64,000 nucleotides of DNA from Rhodopirellula islandica. GTDB taxonomy: Bacteria > Planctomycetota > Planctomycetia > Pirellulales > Pirellulaceae. This document shows positions 24,868-34,800 of the stretch, one piece after another. Below the pieces are notes generated by a model. The model was given only the letters and a program-made list of their open reading frames with translations, ran no database searches and was not told the DNA's origin. Numbering within the stretch: the stretch's first letter is position 1; each line of letters begins with the position of its first letter. The stretch is taken from the NCBI RefSeq assembly GCF_001027925.1, contig NZ_LECT01000014.1, forward strand, positions 1 to 64,000, read 5' to 3'. The position numbers and the translations under genes are program-made.

Positions 24868-27519
24868 ATGCATCCCCCCACCGGCCCGCAACCTGCCTTT
24901 CAATCAGCGAAGCACCTTGCTTCCTGGATCCGGCCTTGCACTTGCCTTGTCGTGCTTGCAGCCATCTGCGTCGCTTCCCTCGCCACCGTGGCCCACGCTG
25001 ATGACGAAGCGCTCCGGACGGTTCAGGATGGCGTGCCCCAAGGCAAACTCACCAAGGGCGTGTTTGAGACCAGCGAAACGTTTCCGGGAACTCGTCGCGA
25101 TTATGCCGTTTATGTTCCATCGCAATACGATCCGGAAACACCAGCGAACTTGATGGTGTTCATGGATGGCATGAACTACGCGAAACCCAATGGTTCGTTT
25201 CGTGCTCCGATCGTGCTCGACAATTTGATCGGCAAGGGGTTGCTGCCGCCAACGATCGCGGTCTTCGTCAACCCCGGCACGGTGCCCGCCACCAAACCAG
25301 GTGCCAAAGCTCGGAGCAATCGTTCGTTCGAATACGATTCGCTGGGAGATCGTTACGCGGGATTCTTGATCGATGAATTCCTCCCCGTGGCCTTGAAGGA
25401 CCTGCAGGTTTCTTCCGATCCCAAACGACGCGCCGTGGCGGGCATCTCTTCGGGTGGCATCTGTGCGTTCACCGTGGCTTGGGAACGGCCAGATCAATTT
25501 GGCAAGGTGATCAGCCACATCGGCAGCTACACCAACATTCGTGGCGGTTGGGCTTACCCTGGTTTGATTCGCAAAACCAAATCCAATCCCAAACCAATCC
25601 AGGTTTACCTGCAAGAAGGTCGCGATGACTTGAGCAACCTGCACGGCAACTGGCCGCTTGCCAACCGTGACATGGCCGCCGCACTTCAATTCGCAGGCTA
25701 CCAATACAAATTCGTGATGACCGAGGGCGGGCACAGCGGCCAGTGGGGCGGAAAAGAACTGCCCAGCGCCTTGCAGTGGCTTTGGAACGACGAGGCCGAA
25801 TCCACCGTCATCCCTCCCGCATCGACCAAACCCAAATGGGAGCCTCACCCGCTCGCCGTCGTCAACGAAAACGTGCCGCAAGGCAAAGTGGAAACGATGC
25901 CACCTTGGAATTCGAAGATTTTTGGCAACACCATTCGTGACTGGTCCGTCTACGTTCCGGCTCAGTACGACGCGAGCAAACCAGCGGCATTGATGGTGTT
26001 TCAAGATGGCGAACGAATGCGAGACACCAAGGGTCGTTGGCGAATCCCAACCGTGTTCGACAACTTGATTGCCAGCGGTGAGATGCCTCCCACGATTGCA
26101 GTGTTCCTCAACCCAGGCCACGACAAATCGAAACCTCGCCAAGGCCGCAAGTCATCCAATCGTGGCTTCGAGTACGACAGCCTCGGTGATCGTTACAGCC
26201 GATTCTTGCTGGAAGAAATCCTTCCCGAGGTCGAAAAGAAATACAACCTTTCCGACGATCCCAACATGCGTGCGATTGGCGGATCGAGCTCCGGAGCGAT
26301 CTGTGCTTTCACCGTTGCCTGGGAACGTCCTGATCAGTTCCGCAAGGTTTACTCCAACGTCGGCAGCTTTGTGAACTTACGTGGTGGCGACATCTATTCG
26401 TCCCTGATTCGCAAGACGGAACCCAAACCGATTCGCGTTTCCATGGCCGACACCAGCGGTGACAACGACAATCCTTTTGGGCACTGGCCGATCGCCAATC
26501 AACGCTTGGAATCATCGCTGAACTACATGGGCTACGACGTGCGTTTGGATTGGGCGGAAGGTTACGGGCACAACGCCGACTTTGGCAGCATGCAATTCCC
26601 CGAAGCCATGAAATGGTTGTGGCGAAAGGAGACTCACACGCCTGCCATCGATACCTCGGACGACCTGCGAGGCGACCTGACGCTTCTGAATCTGTTGGTT
26701 CCTGGCAAGTCTTGGGAGGTGGTGGCAGACAACCTCGGCTTTGCCGACGCTCCCTGCAGCGACGCGGAAGGAAACTTCTACTACTGCGACATGCGTGCTC
26801 CCGCGGTTGTCCGAGTCAACGTGACCGACCAAAGCAAAACTGTCATCGCGAAAGAATCGGTCAGTGGGTTGATGTTCGGCCCTGACGGGTTGCTCTATGC
26901 CTGCCAGGGATCCAAGAAGCGTGTGATCTCAATCGACCCGAAATCGGGCGAAGTGAAAACGATCGCCGAAAACGTCGCCCCCAATGACCTGGCCGTTTCC
27001 GATGAAGGCTACTTGTTCATCACCGAAACCGGGGCTCACCAAGTCACTCGAATCAACATTGAAACGGGTGAGGTGACTTCGGCCGATGAAGGAATCTCGC
27101 GTCCCAACGGGATTGCGTTGTCCAACGACGGCGGCACATTGGCGGTGTCCGATTACGGTGGGGAGTTCACTTGGACATTCCGAGTCAATGCGGACGGTGT
27201 GCTCAATGCCAAGATGCCGACCATGCCGATGCGATTGCCAATCGACCCCAAGGGTGAATTCAAATTCAATGAACCACCGCCCTATCTCACCGCTTCCAAA
27301 GGTGACGGCATGGCGGTCGACAAGATCGGTCGGTACTACGTCACCAGCGAATTGGGCGTGCAGATCTTTGACCCCACGGGTCGTCCCTGCGGCGTGCTTC
27401 CCAAACCGAATCCGGCAAAGCCACTGACCAGCTGCGTGTTGGCAGGACCAGATCACTCCCATTTGTACGTGACCAATGGAACGACGATCTATCGCCGGGA
27501 ATTGACCGTCAAAAAGTGA
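24868..27519 (+). CDS. Secreted tandem esterase fused to SMP-30/gluconolactonase propeller
   Basis: An 883-residue exported protein. After a signal peptide (ending near VAHA, residue 44) come two homologous enterochelin-esterase-like alpha/beta hydrolase domains. Domain 1 spans about 60-310 with nucleophile Ser194 in GISSGG; domain 2 spans about 335-600 with Ser474 in GSSSGA. Both share FEYDSLGDRY and ICAFTVAWERPDQF, evidence of internal duplication. Residues ~620-883 form an SMP-30/gluconolactonase-like beta-propeller (GLMFGPDGLLYACQ, RPNGIALSNDG, GDGMAVDKIGRYYV). The probable role is hydrolysis of ester-linked or lactone carbohydrates outside the cell. No neighbour clarifies the substrate. 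Confidence 0.85.
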   Translation: MHPPTGPQPAFQSAKHLASWIRPCTCLVVLAAICVASLATVAHADDEALRTVQDGVPQGKLTKGVFETSETFPGTRRDYAVYVPSQYDPETPANLMVFMDGMNYAKPNGSFRAPIVLDNLIGKGLLPPTIAVFVNPGTVPATKPGAKARSNRSFEYDSLGDRYAGFLIDEFLPVALKDLQVSSDPKRRAVAGISSGGICAFTVAWERPDQFGKVISHIGSYTNIRGGWAYPGLIRKTKSNPKPIQVYLQEGRDDLSNLHGNWPLANRDMAAALQFAGYQYKFVMTEGGHSGQWGGKELPSALQWLWNDEAESTVIPPASTKPKWEPHPLAVVNENVPQGKVETMPPWNSKIFGNTIRDWSVYVPAQYDASKPAALMVFQDGERMRDTKGRWRIPTVFDNLIASGEMPPTIAVFLNPGHDKSKPRQGRKSSNRGFEYDSLGDRYSRFLLEEILPEVEKKYNLSDDPNMRAIGGSSSGAICAFTVAWERPDQFRKVYSNVGSFVNLRGGDIYSSLIRKTEPKPIRVSMADTSGDNDNPFGHWPIANQRLESSLNYMGYDVRLDWAEGYGHNADFGSMQFPEAMKWLWRKETHTPAIDTSDDLRGDLTLLNLLVPGKSWEVVADNLGFADAPCSDAEGNFYYCDMRAPAVVRVNVTDQSKTVIAKESVSGLMFGPDGLLYACQGSKKRVISIDPKSGEVKTIAENVAPNDLAVSDEGYLFITETGAHQVTRINIETGEVTSADEGISRPNGIALSNDGGTLAVSDYGGEFTWTFRVNADGVLNAKMPTMPMRLPIDPKGEFKFNEPPPYLTASKGDGMAVDKIGRYYVTSELGVQIFDPTGRPCGVLPKPNPAKPLTSCVLAGPDHSHLYVTNGTTIYRRELTVKK

Positions 27520-27598
27520 TGTCTGCGGACTGGATTCGCTTCAAGGCAATCAAATGCGATTCCTTGAAGCGTCATCCATCAGCAACTCTTTCGTCCGC

Positions 27599-27979
27599 TT
27601 AGGCGGACATGTTCTTGGGGAGCAACGCTCGCAAGAACTGAGGCAACACGCCCATGTAGCAGCTGCACTTCGGGCAGACCGTGGATTGGTCGCTGACCAA
27701 GTACTCGCATCTCGGACACGGTCGATGTGACCCCGTGGATGGGTCGCTGGGTTGAGTTTCACTCTGCTGAACCGGCATGCTTGCCTCCCCCAGAATTCGC
27801 ATCACCCCCGTGTCTGAAAGCGAATCTCGCTGAGGGGGTTGCTCGGGGACGGTGAAAGCATCCTCCCACGGAACGGTGACCGCGACGCCACAACGTGGGC
27901 AGGGCAAAGTTTTGCCAGCCAGCGCCCCAGCGGCTCGCAAATGGTGCCCATTGCTACAAGTCAGTGATTTTCGATTCAT
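27599..27979 (-). CDS. Small double zinc-ribbon protein
   Basis: A 126-residue soluble protein with two zinc-ribbon-like cysteine sets: CSNGHHLRAAG...CPRCGVAV near the N-terminus and CPRCEYLV...CPKCSCYMG near the C-terminus, joined by a Pro/Ser-rich linker. The first resembles the N-terminal ribbon of many planctomycete membrane proteins, here without membrane helices. No function is known. It is convergent with the esterase fusion. Confidence 0.65.
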   Translation of the reverse strand: MNRKSLTCSNGHHLRAAGALAGKTLPCPRCGVAVTVPWEDAFTVPEQPPQRDSLSDTGVMRILGEASMPVQQSETQPSDPSTGSHRPCPRCEYLVSDQSTVCPKCSCYMGVLPQFLRALLPKNMSA

Positions 27980-28180
27980 CTTTTCATCCTGTTTGGTGAA
28001 ACCGTGTGAGTCTCCACTCTCGGCAAGGCTTCAATGCCGATATCGGGGCAAGGTTCCGCCAAATGAATCGGGAAATCGTTTCCCCAGGGATTCGTTTTCA
28101 CACGCCTTTTCCGTCGGAACCTTCTTCCAGGACTGGGGTTCCAACGCCTGAACGTTCGTGCCCAAGCAGGAAAAAATGCA

Positions 28181-28861
28181 ATGCAAGATCGACTGCTATT
28201 GGTCGAAGATGACACTCACTTGGCAGCGATGGTCAGCGATTTCCTCCATGAACACGGTTTCACGGTTGAAATCGAAAATGATGGTGAACTCGCAGCGAAA
28301 AGAATCGTCCACAATCGGTTTGATGCCATCGTGTTGGACATCGGTCTCCCGGGCATGAACGGGATCGATGTCTGCCGCGCGGTGCGCAACCAATTCTCGG
28401 GACCGATCATCGTGTTGACGGCTCGCGGCGAAGAAATCGATGAAGTCGTTGCGTTGGAGGTCGGCGCGGATGACTTCATGAGCAAACCAGTTCGTCCACG
28501 TGCCTTGCTCGCGCGTCTGAAAAACCACCTTCGAAAGTCTGACACGCAATTGAACGAAGAGGACCGAATCATTGTCGGCGATCTCATTGTGACGCCCGCC
28601 AAACGCCAGGTCACCATCGGGGGAGACACGGTCGAGATGACCACCGCGGAGTTTGACTTGATTGAGTACCTGGCAATACGAGCGGGATCGGTCGTCGCCC
28701 GCAAAGACATTTATGTCGACCTGCTGGGTTTGCCCTACGACGGCCTGGATCGTTCCATCGACCTGCGTGTCTCGCGTGTTCGTCGAAAACTCGGCGATGA
28801 CCCAAACCAACCCACACGAATCAAATCGGTTCGCGGGGTTGGATACCTGATGGCGAAGTAA
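28181..28861 (+). CDS. OmpR-family response regulator, RstA-like
   Basis: A 226-residue regulator. The receiver domain (1-120) shows LLVEDD, phospho-acceptor Asp in IVLDIGLPGMNG (residue ~52), LTARG and the switch Lys in MSKPVRPR. The winged-helix DNA-binding domain (130-226) shows EFDLIEYLAIRAGSVVARKDIY and RSIDLRVSRVRRKLGDDP. The receiver wording (LAAMV, GADDFMSKPVRPRALLARL) resembles RstA. AGGA lies 9 nt upstream of ATG 28181. No histidine kinase is adjacent, so it is an orphan. It converges on the PKS gene with 30 bp between stops. Confidence 0.92.
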   Translation: MQDRLLLVEDDTHLAAMVSDFLHEHGFTVEIENDGELAAKRIVHNRFDAIVLDIGLPGMNGIDVCRAVRNQFSGPIIVLTARGEEIDEVVALEVGADDFMSKPVRPRALLARLKNHLRKSDTQLNEEDRIIVGDLIVTPAKRQVTIGGDTVEMTTAEFDLIEYLAIRAGSVVARKDIYVDLLGLPYDGLDRSIDLRVSRVRRKLGDDPNQPTRIKSVRGVGYLMAK

Positions 28862-28891
28862 ACGCCCCCCATCCTCTCGCATGCCAAGACG

Positions 28892-31800
28892 TCATTTCGC
28901 CGTCGCGTGCTGTTCCATTCGCTTCGCCAATTCGCGAGCCTGCTCGCCCATCAGCATCGTGAAGTGATCTCCATCGGTCTGTTCCACAATGACCTCTGTG
29001 TCGAGCTGAGACGCCCAATCCAAGTGGTCGGTCCAGCGTTCTCCCGAGGAACCCTCCAGCGCGGTGGTCTTCACTGGCAGGATCAGCTGCACACTTGGGC
29101 TGGCCGGATCAATCTCATACGACTTGATGAACTGAACATGCCGCCGACTGGTGTCGATCAACTTGCGAACCATCTCGGCAGAAGCTGACTGACTGAGAAC
29201 CCCGGCACGCTGCGCTTCTTCCAACACAAGCTGCCAGATTTTGTCTGTCCCACGCGCGCCTTCCAACTCTTCCGCGGTCAGACGCATGTTGGTCCCGGAA
29301 AACGCATTGGAGAACTGAATCAGATCGGCGACAAACTGAACGTCATCGTTCGGATCCACGTTGCGGTAGATCGATGGAAGCGGAGTGTCCAACAAAGTCA
29401 CCGACACATCGTCGCGACCTCGTTTTTCCAAACGCCGGGCCAACTCAAGAGCGAACACGCCGCCCGCAGACCATCCAATCAACCTCAGTTCCTCATCGGC
29501 AAACTGTTCCTGCACCAGATCAACGTACTCGTCCATCATCGCATCGAGCGTTGCCGGTGGCTCGCTGACTCCGTCGGATCCCCCGCCTGCCAACGCGTGC
29601 ACGGGCTGGTCGTCATCCACCTGTTGCGAGAAATCGGAGTAGCAGGCCGTGGATCCACCCAAGGGATGAATGCACAGCCAAGGCGAACGGCTTCCCTCGG
29701 CTTTCAATGGAACGATCAACGCAGTCCGATCGTTCGCGTTTCGTGTTGGTTTGCCACTCGCGGCTTTCATGCCTCCATCCTCGTCAGCGAACTGCGAGAC
29801 CACATGGCCAACCAAACTGTTGATCGAGGGGGACTCAACGAGTGCTGACATTGGGATGGTGATGGCCAAACGTTGTTCGAGATTGTTCTTCAACTCCATC
29901 GCGATCAACGAATCCATGCCCAGCTCACTGAGCTTTTGCGTGACGTCAATTTGCTCGGCTTCCCATCCCATCAATCGAGCCAACTCGGACGCGAAATAAT
30001 GGCGCAACTGGTCGGTTCGTTCGTCTTCTGGGATTCCCGCCAACCGAGCCCGAAATTCATGATCAACCTGATCCACCTTCGAATTGGAATCGGCCAGTGA
30101 ACTGTCTGCGAATTCGGTGAAGAAAGGCCGGGTGCGACGCATGCTGTTTGTCATCGCTGGCCAGTCCACATCCATCACCGCGACGTAGTGATCGCCGGCC
30201 TCAATGAGTTCTTGCATCGTTTGCAAACACGCCTCGGCGGGAAGCAAATGCATGCCCCGAGATTCCAACTGAGACGAGCGGTCTTCCGTGGCCGCCATGC
30301 CCGATTCCGCCCAGGGTCCCCAGGCGATGCTGGTCGCGGGCAAACCTTTGCCACGCCGATACTCAGCGAGAGCGTCCAAGAACGAATTGGCCGCAGCATA
30401 GTTGGCTTGTCCAGGCGATCCCAAGCACGCGGCGATGGAAGAGAACAAGACAAACGACTCAATCGGAAAATCTTTGGTCGCCAAGTGCAAATTCCATCCG
30501 CCTTGCACCTTGGGCCCCATCGGAACGAGCAACTGCTCCGCCGTCATGTCCATCAACAAACCGTCCTGAAGAACACCGGCCGCGTGATAGACGTGTGCGA
30601 TTGGTGGCATGCCATCGGGCAATTGCTTCAGCGCCGAACGCAGCGATTCCAGATCCCCCACATCGCCTTGCAACACGATCACGTTGGCATCGTCCGATTC
30701 TTCCGTCAAAGCATCAATCTTTGCCGCGACCTCGCCGGTTGGCTGACGACGGGACAGCAGTGCAATGCTGGTTGCCCCCTCATCGATCAATCGTTTGGCC
30801 AGCTTCAATCCGATCGCGCCGGTCCCGCCGGTGATCAAAACCGTCGACGCAGCCGACTCATCCTTCGCCTCAGTCTCAGCGGTGGAATCCATCGTGCTCT
30901 GCGTCGACATTCGCGTGATGACTTTGCCGATGTTCTTTCGCTGCGCCATGTAGCGGAACGTTTCGACCATTTCGGTCTGATCAAACTCGGTGCAGGCAAT
31001 CGGTTGCAAGTCGCCTGCTTCGAATCTCTCAGCAAGCTCCGACCACAATTTCTCGATCTTCGCTGGACGCTGCCGCAACACGCGATCCAAGTCGATCGCG
31101 TGATAAGACAGGTTGTCTTGGAAGGGCAGCAACCCCACTTTGCGGTCTTGGTAAATGTCGGTCTTGCCGATTTCCAAGAAGCGACCGTAGGCGTTGAGCA
31201 CACCGAGACTTTTCGGAATCGCTTCGCCGGGAAGCGAATTCAAAACCACGTCCACGCCTTGGCCGCCAAAGGCACGCCGAATGTCGTCAGCAAACGCCGT
31301 GGTCCGCGAATTGAAGACATGCTTCACCCCGCAGCCACGCAGAAAATCGCGTTTCTCATCGCTGCCCGCCGTCGCGATGACTTCGGCACCCAGGTACTGA
31401 GCGATCTGAGTGGCGGCCAATCCAACCCCGCCGGCCCCAGCGTGGATCAACACGCGTTCGCCAGGTTGCACATCGGCCAAATGCACCAGCCCATACCAGG
31501 CGGTCAAAAACGCGATCGGGATCGTGGCGGCCTCGACATCATCGATGCCGGCCGGCCGTTTGACCAGCGTGTACTCCGGTGTCTTCGCGTGCGAACCAAA
31601 GCTGAACGGAGCGACTCCCATCACTCGATCGCCAACTTGAAAGCGTTTTGCATCTTCGCCGACCGCAGTGACAACGCCGGCGCATTCAATCCCCAGTGGC
31701 ACCACTTTGTCAGTGATACCGGGGTACAACCCCATCACCTTCAGCACATCGCTGAAGTTCAACCCGGCGGCATTGACCCGCAGTTCAACTTCACTTCCCT

Positions 31801-34800
31801 GAGGCGCCTCGCGTTCCATGGGCTCAAAGTACAGCGAATCGAAACTGCCGGTCTGACGAAAACGCAAGCGGTGTGGCTGCGACGGAATGGTGATCGTCGT
31901 TTCGCCACCTGCACCGTCCTGAGCATGTCGTTTCACCAAGCGAGCGAGATAGCGTTTGCCACCTCGATAAGCAACGTGATCTTCCTCATTCTCCGCAACC
32001 GTCTCAGCCATGACCGCGGATGCATTGGATTGGTCCGTCGCCGATGGATCCAGATCCAACAAACGAGGCTTGAGATCCGCGAGCTCCATCATCGCAACGC
32101 GAATCATTCCCCACACAGGCGCGTGAGCCAAATCAATGTTTGTCTCCGATGCAGAAACCGTTTGAGCTCCCTTCGTGACATGCCACCACCCTCGAAAGTG
32201 TTTTCCAGGCGTGACGTGCTCAATGGCCGAGCGGACTTGCGTGAGCGCCTCCTGACACGCGACTTCCGCGTCACCCGCCGGGTCGCTCGATGCTTCGCTT
32301 GAATCCCAAAGGGTGATGATCGCCGCGAGTGGCTTCGTCGACTCCTCCCGCGCGGCAAGTGATTTCAAATCACACTCCAACTCGCCGGTCACGACCTGCG
32401 CCCCGAGACCAACCAACTGCTTGGCAACCGAATCTCGCAACGATCCACCTCCGCCAAGCAACCATACCTGCTGCCCATCCAAGTCCACCTCAGCAGGCAC
32501 AACCGGCGATGACTCAGCGTCCTGCCAATCGATCTGATACAGCGAATCGTCCAGTGACTCTGACGCACCACCCCCCACGCGTCCGACACGTGTCACACGA
32601 ACGCCGGTCCATTCGGCCACGACCTCGTCGCGTTCGTTGACCAGCCAAACGTCGCCTTCCACGAATTCGGGATCCAAGACCTCTCCCGCTGAAGTCCGCC
32701 GGCCATACGTCCGAAGCGTTCCCGAGGGACGCTGATGAACCACCGCCCGCGAAACTTTCGTGGGCATGTATGTCGCTTCGCTGAACGTGTCGTGATCTGG
32801 ACGCGGAACCAATGCCGAGAACGTTTGCATCAACGCATCGCCCAACACGGGATGCAAGATGTAGTCATCGAATTCAGCTCGCGTGGTATCGTCGCACTGA
32901 ATTTGGCCCAGTGCCTCGTCGATCGAATAGTCGACGCGATGCAACATCCGGAATCGTGGTCCGTACTCCAGTCGTCGATGCGACATCAAGTCATAGAATT
33001 CGTCGTGACCTTTTCCCCCGACAAAACGCTGAGCAACGGTCGACATGCCGGGTGGCGGCAAGACGACTTCCACCTCGGTCGATTCGTCGGACTGTTCCGC
33101 AGGGACCAGCGAAGCGGACATGTGCCGTTGCCAAGGCTCTCTGGCATCGACACGATCGCGAGAAAAGACCTCCAGTGAAAGACTTTCATCCACGATGGTT
33201 TGAAACGTCTTCCAACGATCTTCGCTGACGAACATGGCGTGTTCGATGTTCGCATCCGTGATCGCATGCGAACCAGCACCGAAGCGATCTCGAGCCGCGG
33301 CGAAGGCGACCTCCATGAACGCAGCTCCGGGCAAATTGACCGATCCTTGCACCGCATGATCGGCCAAGAACTCCGGTGAGCGAGCAGACAAAGCGTTTTC
33401 ATACAACCGACTCTGCAGCGCCGATGGCTGCAATCGGCCCAGCATCGGATGCAGGAATTCGCCTGCCCCCGAGCGACTGCGAGATGGATCCTCGACGATG
33501 TCATCCGATGGATCCAACCAATATCGCTGGCGATCAAAAGGATAGGTTGGCAACACCAAACGTCGTCGTTGCCAAGGTTGATCGAAGGCACGCCAATCAA
33601 CCTTGCCGCCGCGAGCGTGAACGTCGCCCACCGCTTCGTACAGGACTGTTTCGTCGTCGTTGCCGGACCGGAGCGATGGTGTCCAAATCGCGTTGGATTC
33701 TGGCAAGCAACGTTTCCCCATGCCGGTCAAAATCGGTGACGGACCAACCTCCAACATCACATCGATGTCCATCTCGGAAAGAGCTTGCATACTGGGTTGG
33801 AAACGAACCGCGTTGCGAATGTGATCGCACAGGTAGTCGGCGTCCCAAGCCTTGGTCAGTTGCTCCCCGGTCAGGTTGCTGATCAAAGGAATCCGTGGTG
33901 CCTTGAATTCACATTGCTCGGCGATCTTCCGGAACTCATCCAGCATCGGTTCCATCAACTGCGAATGAAACGCGTGAGACACCTGCAAGGCTTTGGAAGC
34001 AATGCCAGCTTCCTCGCAGTGTTTGGCGAACGCGTCGAGATCCGACAACGGTCCAGACACGACCGTGTTCTGCGGCCCATTCTCAGCGGCGATCGAAAGA
34101 GTCCCGCTGCCCGACGTCTGAAACTCTCCAAGTTGTTTGGCGATGACTTCCGCCGATTCAAACATCGCTGTCATGCCACCGCCGGCAGCCAACTCACCCA
34201 TCAAGCGGCCGCGATGAGCGATCAAGCTCAATGCGTCGTCCAGCGACACGACTCCCGCGATGCAAGCGGCCGCGAATTCTCCGACGCTGTGTCCCAACAC
34301 GACCTGTGGTTTCACGCCCCACGACAACCACAGCTTCGCGAGGGAATATTCGATCGCGAACAGGGCAGGTTGGGTGTACCGTGTTTGATGAACCAAATCC
34401 GAATCCGGGCCCTCCCCGTACAACACATCCAGCAAACGCTTGGGCAACACCTCCGACAGGATTTCATCGCACTGCAGCATCGCCTTGCGAAACACCGGCT
34501 GGGTTTCGAACAAACCTTTGCCCATGCCCGGCGATTGCGATCCTTGGCCAGTGAACAAGAAAGCGATTCGCGTGGCGCGGCTGGTCACGGTTTGTCCGCT
34601 GCGGATACCGGGACCTTTCTTGCCTTCGCTCAACTGCGTCAACTGCTGGCCAAGTTGCTTTGAGTCTTCAAAGACGACCGTGGATCGGTGGGTGTGGTGA
34701 ACGCGTCCCACGTTCATCGTGTGAGCCACATCCACGATGTTGTCATCGTTGCGTTCCAGGTGCTGCTTCAATCGCGAGGCAACCTCCGCGATGGCGGCTT

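Noticed and set aside
30188-32302. Long open frame (704 codons) on the + strand opposite the PKS
   Set aside because: It is antisense to the ER and KR domains, has no recognisable motif, and such frames are expected opposite GC-rich coding DNA.
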